A stretch of 64,000 nt of DNA from Pirellulales bacterium. Lineage in GTDB: Bacteria > Planctomycetota > Planctomycetia > Pirellulales > DATAWG01. Below are positions 1 to 7,836 of this stretch, piece by piece. Below the pieces are notes generated by a model. The model saw only the letters and a program-made list of their open reading frames with translations, had not been told where the DNA came from and searched no databases. Location: contig DATAWG010000065.1 of the NCBI GenBank assembly GCA_036267355.1, positions 1 through 64,000 of the forward strand, given 5' to 3'. A program made the translations under genes and the position numbers. The first letter of the stretch is position 1; every line of letters begins with the position of its first letter.

Positions 1-269
1 TAGTCACGAGAGGAACCGGCAGACCCCGCTTTCGCGATTGGAAAAACGGACGTTCCTTTCGCGGAAGCAACCCGTTGTGCGGTTTAGCCACAGCCCGAGC
101 TGCATCGGAACATGCAGTGCTACCGAATCAAGAACGCTCCGATTCCTAGGGGGCGGCGTTGCACAAAGCGTGTGTGCGTGTCGATGCGACAACCTGTTCG
201 CGCATGGCCGCGGTGTCTAAACAGACCAACCGCGGCTGTGCTGCGCGCGAAGGCACGGGGCGCACACCA

Positions 270-341
270 ACCGGCGGCTTGCGCCTTGCCGCTAACAGTC
301 GCCGAGCTAAACTCGTTAGCGGCAACGCGCTAGCCGCCGGT
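270..341. repeat. 27-bp inverted repeat (hairpin) downstream of rex
   Basis: The left arm (270-296) and right arm (315-341) are inverted copies with only two mismatches over 27 bases and an 18-base loop. The arms begin and end with ACCGGCGGCT and its complement. There is no T-tract on either side, so a simple Rho-independent terminator is unlikely. It may be a REP-like element that also limits readthrough past rex, which ends at 422 on the minus strand. Confidence 0.75.
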
Positions 342-360
342 GTTGTAGTTAGCGGCCGCC

Positions 361-402
361 CCCCCCTCGCCCCTAACCCCTCTCCCGCGAAGGGGAATGG
401 GA
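361..402. repeat. Partial copy of interspersed repeat family D
   Basis: A pyrimidine-rich segment (CCCCTCGCCCCTAACCCC, then CTCTCCCGCGAAGGGG) resembles the first part of repeats at about 1848-1912 and 34016-34125. The second half, TTATTTTTCGGCC, is not present in this copy. Confidence 0.5.
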
Positions 403-421
403 ACTTGTGTTGCGGTGGCCA

Positions 422-1087
422 TCATGCGTCGCGTCTTGCCACGGCGAAGCTTAGCTGCTCCAGTTCAATTGCCAGATCGACGCCGACTTGGGTGACGCCC
501 TCGGGCAGCGTGATCGTCACCGGAGCAAAATTCACAATGCCCTCGACTCCGGCCGCGACGAGCTTGTCGGCCACGGTCTGGGCGGCCGCTGCCGGCACGA
601 CAATCATCGCCAACCGGATGCGATGCTGCTTGACGACCGACGCTGCATCGTCGATATGAAACACGCGCACCCCATCGACGGTGGTGCCGATTTTATGCGG
701 ATCGACGTCGAATGCCGCGACAATGCGAAAATTCTGATTGCCGAAACCCTTGTAACCCAGGAGCGCGCGGCCGAGGTTGCCGGTGCCGACGATCGCGACC
801 GACCAGTTCTGGTCGGTGCCCAGGATGCGGCGAATGGCGACGATCAGTTCGTCGCAGCGGTAGCCGATCCCCGGGTAGCCGAAGTGGCCGAAATAGGCGA
901 GATCTTTGCGGACCTGAGCGTCGGTGAAGCCGAGCAAGCTGCCAAGATGGCTGGAGCTGGTCGTAGCCTGACCGTCTCGCACCAGGTGCTGCAACTCACG
1001 CAGATAGAGGCTTAGCCGACTGACAACTGCCTTGGGCGCCGGCCCTTCCGCTGCCGATTCGGAAGATTTGTCCTTGGCGTCGCTCAT
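422..1087 (-). CDS. rex: Redox-sensing transcriptional repressor Rex
   Basis: Rex senses the NADH/NAD+ ratio and represses fermentation and respiration genes when NADH is low. The 221-residue length is typical. Residues about 22-80 form the winged-helix DNA-binding domain, with the family hallmark RKDLAYFG at 60-67 followed by FGYPGIGY. A Rossmann nucleotide-binding domain follows, with GTGNLG at 101-106. The C-terminal helix (DLAIELEQLSF) corresponds to the domain-swapped dimer helix of the family. The first 20 residues are a polar Ser/Ala/Lys tail. The gene stands alone, followed by the hairpin at 270-341. Upstream, TTCACAA at 1193-1199 matches only one half of a Rex operator, so autoregulation is not supported. 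Confidence 0.93.
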   Translation of the reverse strand: MSDAKDKSSESAAEGPAPKAVVSRLSLYLRELQHLVRDGQATTSSSHLGSLLGFTDAQVRKDLAYFGHFGYPGIGYRCDELIVAIRRILGTDQNWSVAIVGTGNLGRALLGYKGFGNQNFRIVAAFDVDPHKIGTTVDGVRVFHIDDAASVVKQHRIRLAMIVVPAAAAQTVADKLVAAGVEGIVNFAPVTITLPEGVTQVGVDLAIELEQLSFAVARRDA

Positions 1088-1310
1088 GTCGCGATTGCTG
1101 CGACCGAAAGTCGGCGGATCCGATTGCCGCGAAGATACGTGGGAAGAAGGTCGATGTTCAAACCGTGTTTACTGTAGAGGATGGCATTGCGGTTCACAAG
1201 GGGCCGACGACGAAGGGGCAGGGAGCGGTGAATCGGCCGGCGGCCCCGGCAAAACTGCAGACGCGCGAAACCGCAAGCGAGCAGTGAGCTCCGGCGGCAT
1301 GGAAAGGGCA

Positions 1311-1763
1311 TTAGTCGGTCAGGTAACCCGTGTCGTTGGGGGCGATTTGGCCCGTGGCGGCATCGTAGAGCCAGCCGCCGGCGCCCGTGGCCGCGGTCGG
1401 GGGGAAGACCGCGGTGGTAGTCACCGTATTGTTGCCATCGACCGGGTTGATGGGAATCTGCGTTTGCACATAAGGGCCATAAATGTAGGCCCCGCCGGTT
1501 CCGAGGGTGCCGTTGATATCAGTGTTGCCGGTGAGTTGCGGCAGCGTCGAGCTGCTGATCGTCGGAAACACTCCGCCGTGCTCAAGGCCGTAGAGTTGGA
1601 TCTGCGACCGCAAGGTCTGCAGATTCGATTGCATCGTGGCAACCTTGGAATCGCTGATCGATGTGGAAAACTGCGGCACGATCGTGGCGGCGAGCACGGC
1701 CAGAATCACGACGACGATCATGATTTCGATCAGCGTAAAGGCTGCCCGGCGCTTTACCGTCAT
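1311..1763 (-). CDS. Type IV pilin/type II pseudopilin-like protein (copy 1)
   Basis: A 150-residue prepilin-like protein. The N-terminus has a short basic leader, then FTLIEIMIVVVILAVLAATI, the class-III signal and transmembrane helix of type IV pilins and GspG-like pseudopilins. The Glu at +5 of the mature protein is present. The residue before the cleavage site is Ala (RRAA|FTLIE) rather than the usual Gly. The remainder resembles the GspG-type head, with GPYVQTQIPINPVDG and GGWLYDAATGQIAPND. It is a tandem paralogue of 1963-2415, separated by about 200 bp holding a family D repeat. No assembly ATPase or platform protein adjoins it, so the pilus or secretion system it joins is unknown. Confidence 0.85.
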   Translation of the reverse strand: MTVKRRAAFTLIEIMIVVVILAVLAATIVPQFSTSISDSKVATMQSNLQTLRSQIQLYGLEHGGVFPTISSSTLPQLTGNTDINGTLGTGGAYIYGPYVQTQIPINPVDGNNTVTTTAVFPPTAATGAGGWLYDAATGQIAPNDTGYLTD

Positions 1764-1847
1764 GAGAATTCCGTGCCCTTCGTGCCAGTGGGGCTTGGCA
1801 GCATCGTGGGCCTTAGGCCCGGCCGAAATTGACTTCCGCTCTTTGAA

Positions 1848-1912
1848 CCTCTCACCCTCTCCCGCAAGGGGAACGGGCTCTGTGGAGAAGTTATTTTTCG
1901 GCCAAGCCTTAG
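1848..1912. repeat. Interspersed repeat family D, copy between the pilin paralogues
   Basis: CTCACCCTCTCCCGCAAGGG is followed by AGAAGTTATTTTTCGGCCAAG and CCTTAGGC. The same two modules recur, inverted, at 34016-34075, with a further TATTTTTCGGCCGAGCC at 34105-34121. The copy lies just upstream of the start of the pilin gene ending at 1311. Confidence 0.65.
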
Positions 1913-1962
1913 GCGGAGAGACAATGCTCCGCCACAGGCCGAATCGTCGCGTCCGAATTCGC

Positions 1963-2415
1963 CTAGTAGTTCAAGTAGGCCGTGTCGTTGGGGGCGATTT
2001 GGCCCGTAGTAACGTCGTAGAGCCAGCCGCCGGCTCCCGTCTGTGCCGTGGGCGGAAACACTGTCGTCGCGGTAACCGTGCTGTTGCCGTCGACCGGATT
2101 GATGGGTATCTGAGTTTGCACGTACGGACCGTACGGATAGGAAGTGCCGGTACCGACCGTGCCGGCGGCGTTGGTAGTGGAGGTTAACTGCGGAAGCGAG
2201 CCGCTGGTGATTGTCGGATACGTACTGTTGTGTTCCAACGCGTAGAGTTGGATCTGGTTTCGCAGCGATTGCAGGTTGGTTTGCATCGCGCTGACTTTGG
2301 AGTCGCTGATCGAAGTGGAGAATTGCGGCACGATCGTGGCCGCGAGCACGGCCAAAATCACGACGACAATCATGATTTCGATCAACGTAAATCCTGACGA
2401 TCGCTTCGCATACAT
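1963..2415 (-). CDS. Type IV pilin/type II pseudopilin-like protein (copy 2)
   Basis: A 150-residue paralogue of the adjacent gene, clearly alike from end to end. The leader ends in the canonical Gly (RSSG|FTLIE), followed by the same hydrophobic helix with Glu at +5. The soluble head has GPYVQTQIPINPVDG and GGWLYDVTTGQIAPND. The main differences lie in the loop between the first helix and the GPYVQ motif. It is probably cleaved by a prepilin peptidase; the only one in this window is in the Tad locus at 19.2 kb. The duplication suggests major and minor subunits or antigenic diversification, which is inference. Confidence 0.87.
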   Translation of the reverse strand: MYAKRSSGFTLIEIMIVVVILAVLAATIVPQFSTSISDSKVSAMQTNLQSLRNQIQLYALEHNSTYPTITSGSLPQLTSTTNAAGTVGTGTSYPYGPYVQTQIPINPVDGNSTVTATTVFPPTAQTGAGGWLYDVTTGQIAPNDTAYLNY

Positions 2416-3088
2416 AGCAACGGTTCCTTTGTCTCTTCCGACGCGTGTTTTGGTGGTTGCCGCCCCTGGGAAGCAGCCGCGCCCGCTGGCGGAGTTCGCA
2501 TACGACAGCGAGTGGCGCGAGACTGGCGACTTCTATCAAGTTAGTTACGTTGCGAAGTAGCCACGGTCAAACGGCTCGGAGCAAAAAATCATCGGTTTCA
2601 AAAAATCGGCGGAAAATCGCATGCCGCCGCATCTAGGGGCGACAAATCCGCACGGTCTCGTACCGAAATCGAGTCTTGCGATGCGTTTGCGGCCGTCGTA
2701 GACAGCGATACGAGTGTGACTGTAGCCGACGACCGGCCGCGGCATCGTTTTCCATCTGGCCGTTGAATGACGGCAACGCGCTTTGCATTTCGGGTTCTGC
2801 CTTTTGTGTTCGGCCGGCGATTCTACACGGTCGGTTTGTCGCGTTTCGCAGGCGCCGGCGAGCGCCAAGCGCTGCCTTAGGGCCGGGATTATCCGGCTGT
2901 TCACGTTGTTCCTTCTTGGCATTTTGGGCCGGTCCGACAAGGGCTGCATTTTTCGTAGACCGCGAAAACCAGGATGTGCAGTTAATGTACGCGGAATGCA
3001 CAGGACGATGAACACGCATGACGAACGAACTTCGTCAGACCAGACCCCCCATCCCCACACCGAGCGGCTTAAGAAGGAGACGAGGACA
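2416..3088. other. 673-bp region between divergent pilin and YTV genes
   Basis: No gene is supported. Open frames on both strands are low-quality (Arg/Pro-rich, no recognisable domain). The region must contain the promoters of the two divergent genes. It includes an A-rich patch near 2580-2620 with the direct repeat AAAAAATC. No promoter could be assigned with confidence. Confidence 0.5.
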
Positions 3089-5065
3089 ATGAGAACTCTG
3101 TTGGTTGTGCCGATGCTAGCGGTCGCAATGGCCCTGGCTTCGGTCCAGACCGCTGGCGCGGCATACTGCGGAGGCGGAAGCTTCTGCGAGTGTGCAAGCT
3201 GCTGTGCCGACAATTATTGCGGCTGCAAGCAAGAGTGCCATACGGTCATGAAGATCTGCAAGGAGATCGTCTACGAACAGCAGAACTACACCTGCTACAA
3301 AACGGTCTACGAAACGGTCTGCGAAAACAAATCGATCGACTGCGTGAAGTACGTCGCGGAAACCGCGTATCGCAACTGCGAATACACGGTCTGCAAACCG
3401 GTTTGGGAAACCAAGACCAAGGTTTGCAACTACACCGTTTGCAAGCCGGTCTGGGAAACCAAGACTCGCGAAATCTGCTACACCGTCTGCAAGCCGGTCT
3501 GGGAAACCAAGACCCGCGAGATTTGCTATACCGTCTGCAAGCCGGTCTACGAAACGAAGGAATGCCACTACACGGTCTGCAAGCCGGTCTACGAGACCAA
3601 GACCCAGGAAATCCACTACACGGTCTGCAAACCAGTCTACGAGACCAAGACGAAAGAGATTTGCTACACGGTCTGCAAGCCGGTCTACGAAACCCGCCAG
3701 TGCCACTACACGGTCTGCAAGCCCGTCTACGAAACGAAGACGCGCGAGATTTGCTACACCGTCTGCAAGCCGGTCTACGAGACCCGCCAATGCCACTACA
3801 CGGTCTGCAAGCCGGTCTACGAGACGAAGACGCGCGAGATTTGCTACACGGTCTGCAAACCGGTCCAAGAGACCCGCGAATGCCACTACACGGTTTGCAA
3901 ACCGGTCTACGAGACGAAGACGAAAGAGATTTGCTACACGGTCTGCAAGCCGGTCTACGAAACCAAGAGCCGCGAGATTTGCTACACCGTCTGCAAGCCT
4001 GTGTATGAAACCTGCGAACGCGAGGTTTGCTACACGGTCTGCAAGCCGGTTCACTATACCCAAACCGAGAAGGTGTGCTGCGGCCATTGGGAGAAGCAGG
4101 TGACCGAGTGCCCTGGCCCGGTGATCACCAAGTGCTGCCAGGAGCCTGGCTGCTGGTCGTGGGATCCTTGCTGCTGCCGTTGCGTGTATCACCCGGGCTG
4201 CTGCAAGCAGGTCCAGATGCAATGCCCCCCGACGAAGCTGTGCAAGTGCGTGTGGGTTCCGGAAGTGAAGGAGCGGACGGTCGATTGCGTGAAGTATGTG
4301 CAAGAAACGTGCACCAAGAAGTGCCCGTACACGGTGTGCAAAATGGTTGCGGAGACTCACACCAAGACCTGCAACTACACGGTCTGCCACATGGTGTCGG
4401 AGAACCGGGTGAAGACCTGCTCGTATCAGGTTTGCCACATGGTGCCGGAAGATCACGTCAAAACCTACACCGTCTGCAAGATGGTGCCGGAAACCTGCGT
4501 GAAGACCTGCAACTACACGGTCTGCCACATGGTGCCGGAAGATCACGTCAAGACCTACACCGTCTGCAAGATGGTGCCGGAAACTCGCGTGAAGACCTGT
4601 TCGTATCAGTGCTGCCACATGGTGGCCGAGGACCATGTGAAGACCTGCTGCTACACGGTCTGCCACATGGTGCCGGAAGAACGCGTGAAGAGCTACACGG
4701 TGTGCCACATGGTGCCGGAAAACCGGGTGAAAACCTGCAGCTATCAGGTTTGCCACATGGTGCCGGAAACCCACGTGAAGACCTGCGAATATAAGGTCTG
4801 CCACATGGTGTCGGAATGCCATAGCGTCGAGGTGCCCTACAAGTGCTGCCACATGGTGCAGGAGACCTGCGAGAAGCAAGTTCCCTACACGGTGTGCAAG
4901 CCGGTGCACTACACCAAGACGATCGTGTGCGAGCACTGCGTTCCGAAGCAGGTTGCCTACACGGTGACGCGCTGCGTGCCGAAGGTGGTTTGCAAAGAGG
5001 TGCCGGTGCAGGTTTGCTGCCCGGTCCCCTGTGCTTGCGAACCGTCGTGCGGCTGCGCGAATTAG
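3089..5065 (+). CDS. Cysteine-rich YTV-repeat cell-surface protein
   Basis: A 658-residue secreted protein. The start at 3089 is chosen because AAGGAGA lies 8 bases upstream and a clean signal peptide follows (MRTLLVVPMLAVAMALASVQ, cleaved near TAGA-AY). Residues about 90-320 are tandem units of YTVCKPVYETKTREIC (16 residues) alternating with a shorter 14-residue form. A Cys-dense linker (about 325-410) contains CCQEPGCWSWDPCCCRC. A second array then has units of the type YTVCHMVPEDHVKTC. This matches the planctomycete YTV family, whose members have been linked to the proteinaceous cell wall of Rhodopirellula. Regular Cys spacing suggests disulfide cross-linking outside the cell. The gene is monocistronic, with its own terminator at 5137-5173. 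Confidence 0.9.
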   Translation: MRTLLVVPMLAVAMALASVQTAGAAYCGGGSFCECASCCADNYCGCKQECHTVMKICKEIVYEQQNYTCYKTVYETVCENKSIDCVKYVAETAYRNCEYTVCKPVWETKTKVCNYTVCKPVWETKTREICYTVCKPVWETKTREICYTVCKPVYETKECHYTVCKPVYETKTQEIHYTVCKPVYETKTKEICYTVCKPVYETRQCHYTVCKPVYETKTREICYTVCKPVYETRQCHYTVCKPVYETKTREICYTVCKPVQETRECHYTVCKPVYETKTKEICYTVCKPVYETKSREICYTVCKPVYETCEREVCYTVCKPVHYTQTEKVCCGHWEKQVTECPGPVITKCCQEPGCWSWDPCCCRCVYHPGCCKQVQMQCPPTKLCKCVWVPEVKERTVDCVKYVQETCTKKCPYTVCKMVAETHTKTCNYTVCHMVSENRVKTCSYQVCHMVPEDHVKTYTVCKMVPETCVKTCNYTVCHMVPEDHVKTYTVCKMVPETRVKTCSYQCCHMVAEDHVKTCCYTVCHMVPEERVKSYTVCHMVPENRVKTCSYQVCHMVPETHVKTCEYKVCHMVSECHSVEVPYKCCHMVQETCEKQVPYTVCKPVHYTKTIVCEHCVPKQVAYTVTRCVPKVVCKEVPVQVCCPVPCACEPSCGCAN

Positions 5066-5136
5066 CGAGCGGCTTCGGCCGCAGCTCCGACCTCTGCCCG
5101 GAGTAGAGGGAGGGAGTGGTTTGGTCGGTCTACGCG

Positions 5137-5173
5137 GCGGTCCGGTTCGCAAGAGCCGGACCGCTGCTTTTTT
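5137..5173 (+). terminator. Rho-independent terminator of the YTV gene
   Basis: A 12-bp stem (GCGGTCCGGTTC pairing with GAGCCGGACCGC, one G-U pair) is capped by a GCAA tetraloop of the GNRA class and followed by TGC and six T. It lies 72 bp after the stop codon of the YTV gene. This is the clearest intrinsic terminator in the window. Confidence 0.9.
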
Positions 5174-5235
5174 GGAGGAAGGCTATAGGCTTGAGGCTAC
5201 AGGCTTGAGCAGGTCGCACGGCATGTTGCCGACCC

Positions 5236-5379
5236 GTATGCCACTGGCAAGCGAACTCTGCCAGTGTGGCCGCCGAGCGCGGCCGCAGGTGCCACAGATC
5301 TCCCCCATTCAGCCCGAGCAAGACATCCAGCGTCGATCGTCGGGCCGGCACTGGCAGACTGCGCTTGCCAGTGACACAC
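5236..5379. repeat. 144-bp palindromic element, family A, copy 1
   Basis: Imperfect terminal inverted repeats of about 31 bases (5236-5266 and 5349-5379) carry the core CCACTGGCAAGCG and its complement. The interior is alignable, in opposite orientation, with the interior of a second 144-bp element at 7509-7652. No transposase gene is present. It looks like a MITE or REP-type non-autonomous element. Confidence 0.75.
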
Positions 5380-5412
5380 GCGAATGCAGTTGCCGGCGCC
5401 ACACCGCCGAAT

Positions 5413-6078
5413 TTATCGCAAGCCGAGCGCTTCATAGATCCGCGGATCAGCGAGGCTCTCGGCAACGAGCGTCGCGCGGCTGAAATCGTGGGTCCGGCTG
5501 TGCTCGCCCGGCACCGCGACGGCATACGTGCCCGCCGCGATCGCCGCCTGGCAGCCGTTGTAGCTGTCCTCCAACACCATGATTTGCCGAGGCTCGAATC
5601 CGAGCCGGGCCGCCGCTGCTTGATAAATCTCGGGATGCGGCTTCCCTTCCGTGACATCCTCGGCCGTCAGAATAAACGCGAACCGCGGCACCAAATCAAA
5701 ATAGCCCAACACGCGCTCGGTAAAAGCCCGAACGCTGCTCGTGGCGATCGCTTTGCGGATTCGCGCCTTCTCGAGCGCATCGAGCAACTCGGCCAGCCCC
5801 GGCATCCGCTCGAGTTGCGTGTCCAAAATGCCCGAAAAAATTTGGGCACTTTCGCTCGTGAGCGTTTCGACCGTATCGGGCAATTCGTGCCAATCGATCA
5901 TCATTTGCAGCGCGACGTGCGTCCGCCGCCCCATGATCTGGTCGAGCAAATCCGGCCCGAAGACCTTTCCCCGCCGCCGCAGCAATTCACCGCCGACCTG
6001 CTGATAAAGCTGTTCGGTGTTGAACATCAGCCCATCAAGATCGAACACGACAGCTTTGAGCGGAGAAGCTTCAGACAT
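5413..6078 (-). CDS. HAD-superfamily phosphatase, beta-phosphoglucomutase-like
   Basis: A 221-residue HAD hydrolase of subfamily IA. Motif I is FDLDGLMFN with nucleophile Asp13 and acid/base Asp15. Motif II is IATSS near 111-115. Motif III Lys146 lies in EGKPHPEIY, and motif IV is LEDSYNG with Glu170-Asp171. The helical cap lies between residues about 20 and 85. Such enzymes act on sugar phosphates or related small phosphoesters; the substrate cannot be read from sequence. The ATG at 6078 is used because the catalytic motif starts ten residues later; the frame is open to 6303, but that extension crosses a repeat (6165-6227) and is not protein-like. Confidence 0.88.
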   Translation of the reverse strand: MSEASPLKAVVFDLDGLMFNTEQLYQQVGGELLRRRGKVFGPDLLDQIMGRRTHVALQMMIDWHELPDTVETLTSESAQIFSGILDTQLERMPGLAELLDALEKARIRKAIATSSVRAFTERVLGYFDLVPRFAFILTAEDVTEGKPHPEIYQAAAARLGFEPRQIMVLEDSYNGCQAAIAAGTYAVAVPGEHSRTHDFSRATLVAESLADPRIYEALGLR

Positions 6079-6164
6079 GGCGCCGGCGGGATAGATGGCA
6101 GGAAAAAGCGTGGAACCAGCAGTGTAGCGCATACGGGACGATTGAAAAAGGGCCGAACGCGGCT

Positions 6165-6227
6165 CTTCCTTGCTAGCGCCGCGGGCTCGGTCAATCGCGT
6201 TGGGAGCCCGCAGCGCTAGCAAGGAAG
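6165..6227. repeat. Palindromic repeat family B, copy 1
   Basis: Arms of 24 bases (6165-6188 and 6204-6227), related to CTTGCTAGCGCTGCGGGCTC and its complement, with one mismatch and a 15-base loop. The stop codon of the acyltransferase gene (6191) falls inside the element, so its last residues (NFLASAAGSQRD) are encoded by the repeat. A second copy lies at 11262-11337. Confidence 0.8.
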
Positions 6228-7369
6228 TTTGACTTGTCGCCACATTCTTCGATGTGGGGCTCTCGCCCGCCGCGGAATTTCGACCCACCTTTCCATTTAC
6301 CATACCGCCGCAGCATTTCGACCATCGCTCGCCCGCCGCGGCGCTCCGTGCCGACGGCCAAACGGCCGATTTTGTACGAGCCGGTGATCCATTTCAAGGT
6401 GGCTTCGGCTAGCGGGCCGACGAAATCGAACAGCCGCTGCTCCGGATCGGCGAAAAACCGCTCCAGCAATTCGTGCCTCAACAGTTGTCCGGGCGTGAGC
6501 TGGCGGAACGCTTCGTCGTAGCCGACCTTCGGCGAGCAGTAAACTCCTTTCGCATTCCAGCCGAATTCGAACGCGATCGGGCGGCCATCGAGTTCCAGAA
6601 ACGTCAATTGCAATTGCCCCCACTCGGCCAGTTGCCGGGCCAGCCGGCAATAATAGCCCAACATTTCCCGCGAATTGAGCACCGCCGTTCCGCCTGTCCC
6701 CTTCCATCCGCGGCATTCCACTTCGAAGCCGCGCCGCAACAACGGTTCCACCTGCTCCCGCCGCATGTCGCGCAAAACTGTCAGCGACAGCGAACCTTCC
6801 CTGCGGGCCCGATTCTCCATCCGCCGCATCTGGTGCCGATGGTTGCCGCTCCACGAGGCTCGATAGGCCGGCCAATCGTGATCGATCTCGATCGTGCCGA
6901 CGCGGAATTGTTCGCGTCGATCGATCGCTAAACCGACCGATTCCAGTGCTGCAACGAATTGCATCCATCGCGGCGACTCGATCGCCACGCCGTCGAGCCA
7001 AAGCAGCCGCCACGGCAATCGGCCGACCGCAAGGGCCAATAGCTCCATTGCCGCGTCCGAATCGGCCGACGGATCCACGAGCAAATCGCCGGCCCACGAC
7101 CAATCGTTGGTCGGCAGGCGTCCGACGCGAATCAATCGCTTGATCGTGCCGCCCAACAACGGCATTGCGGCCACAAGTTGACCGTCTTGCTCGACCGCCA
7201 GCGCCCGCAAACCCGCTCGCGGCGCCGCCGCTTCGATCCACTGCGCGACCAGTTCGGCCCGACCAATCGGCAATGCCACTTCGCTTCGCTGCCAAAGATC
7301 ATCCCACGCCGCCGCCGCGTCCCGCAGCGCCGAAACCGATTCGAATTGGACCAATCGCGGTGCGGCCAT
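6191..7369 (-). CDS. FemAB/BioF2-like GNAT acyltransferase
   Basis: A 392-residue protein of the double-GNAT type (CelD/BcsL, Acetyltransf_6). The N-terminal half has the pattern W..L...............WI.......LRALAVEQDGQLVAAMPL, typical of this family. The core includes YRASWSGNHRHQMRRMENRA and then LTFLELDGRPIAFEFGW followed by GVYCSPKVGYDEAFRQLTPG, the region that binds the acyl donor. The C-terminus carries DFVGPLAEATLKWITG, a recurring feature of these enzymes. Relatives are thought to act in exopolysaccharide or envelope modification; the acceptor is unknown. The extreme C-terminus comes from palindromic repeat DNA. A paralogous family member lies at 55738-56838. Confidence 0.82.
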   Translation of the reverse strand: MAAPRLVQFESVSALRDAAAAWDDLWQRSEVALPIGRAELVAQWIEAAAPRAGLRALAVEQDGQLVAAMPLLGGTIKRLIRVGRLPTNDWSWAGDLLVDPSADSDAAMELLALAVGRLPWRLLWLDGVAIESPRWMQFVAALESVGLAIDRREQFRVGTIEIDHDWPAYRASWSGNHRHQMRRMENRARREGSLSLTVLRDMRREQVEPLLRRGFEVECRGWKGTGGTAVLNSREMLGYYCRLARQLAEWGQLQLTFLELDGRPIAFEFGWNAKGVYCSPKVGYDEAFRQLTPGQLLRHELLERFFADPEQRLFDFVGPLAEATLKWITGSYKIGRLAVGTERRGGRAMVEMLRRYGKWKGGSKFRGGREPHIEECGDKSNFLASAAGSQRD

Positions 7370-7836
7370 AGCTGTACAAGCGATGAAACGGCGGTTGTCG
7401 AAGCGTGTGCCATGTCAACCATAGCTCCCATTGAAAGTCGCGGCATGACAAACTCGACAAACTTGGAACAATCGGCATGCGGACACTGGCGGCGGCCTGC
7501 CATTGGGGGTGTGCCACTGGCAAGCGCAGTCTGCCAGTGCCGATGCGCGAGTGGATTGCCAGTGATTTCGCCGGTTTGAACGGCAGAAATTTGCCTAGGA
7601 TTCGGTCTCCCGCTGCGCTCGCACTGGCAGACTTCGCTTGCCAGTGGCACACCAGTGCCGGGACCGAGCCTTCTGCCTCCGTTCTCAGCGTCGTCTTCTC
7701 CCTCCGCGTCTCCGCGACTCCGCGTGAACTGATTTCGTGAACCCAAAATCCTTGACTTCCAGCCAGCAAATGTGCGAGGCTGATGGCGCCGGAATTCTCC
7801 GGCTTCCGGAACACACATGCGAGAGAGAGGTGGCCC
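7370..7836. other. 467-bp region with second 144-bp element
   Basis: No gene is supported. It lies between the divergent acyltransferase and DUF1598 genes. The main content is the family A element at 7509-7652. The stretch after it (7670-7730) is low-complexity CTCCGCGTCTCCGCG-like sequence. Promoters for both genes should lie here, but none could be recognised. Confidence 0.55.
7509..7652. repeat. 144-bp palindromic element, family A, copy 2
   Basis: Same length and arm design as the element at 5236-5379: arms 7509-7539 and 7622-7652 carrying TGTGCCACTGGCAAGCG and its complement. The interior has GGTTTGAACGGCAGAAATTT, alignable with the reverse complement of copy 1. Confidence 0.8.

Larger units (their letters stand above)
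1..421. other. Gene-free left edge, downstream of rex
   Basis: No convincing coding region is seen here; the short open frames look like chance frames with arginine- and proline-rich translations. The stretch holds a large hairpin (270-341) and a truncated copy of a CTCTCCCGCAAGGGG-type repeat (about 361-402), both described separately. A gene could end just left of the window, but nothing in the sequence shows it. Confidence 0.6.
5066..5412. other. Intergenic region with terminator and palindromic element
   Basis: No gene. It contains the terminator of the YTV gene (5137-5173), a short AGGCTATAGGCTTGAGGCTACAGGC-like repeat near 5180-5213, and a 144-bp element with terminal inverted repeats (5236-5379). 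The element lies near the 3' end of the minus-strand HAD gene. Confidence 0.65.

Noticed and set aside
1182-1199. Rex operator upstream of rex
   Set aside because: Only the TTCACAA half matches; the expected TTGTGAA half reads TGGCATT.
3116-5152. Long open frame on the minus strand opposite the YTV gene (678 codons)
   Set aside because: It is the mirror of the tandem repeats; translation is Arg/His/Leu-rich (HHVADRV-type) with no ribosome-binding site or domain. The plus-strand YTV frame has a signal peptide and terminator.
5236-5379. Insertion sequence with transposase
   Set aside because: The element is only 144 bp and carries no coding region; no transposase was found anywhere in the window, so it is called a non-autonomous repeat.
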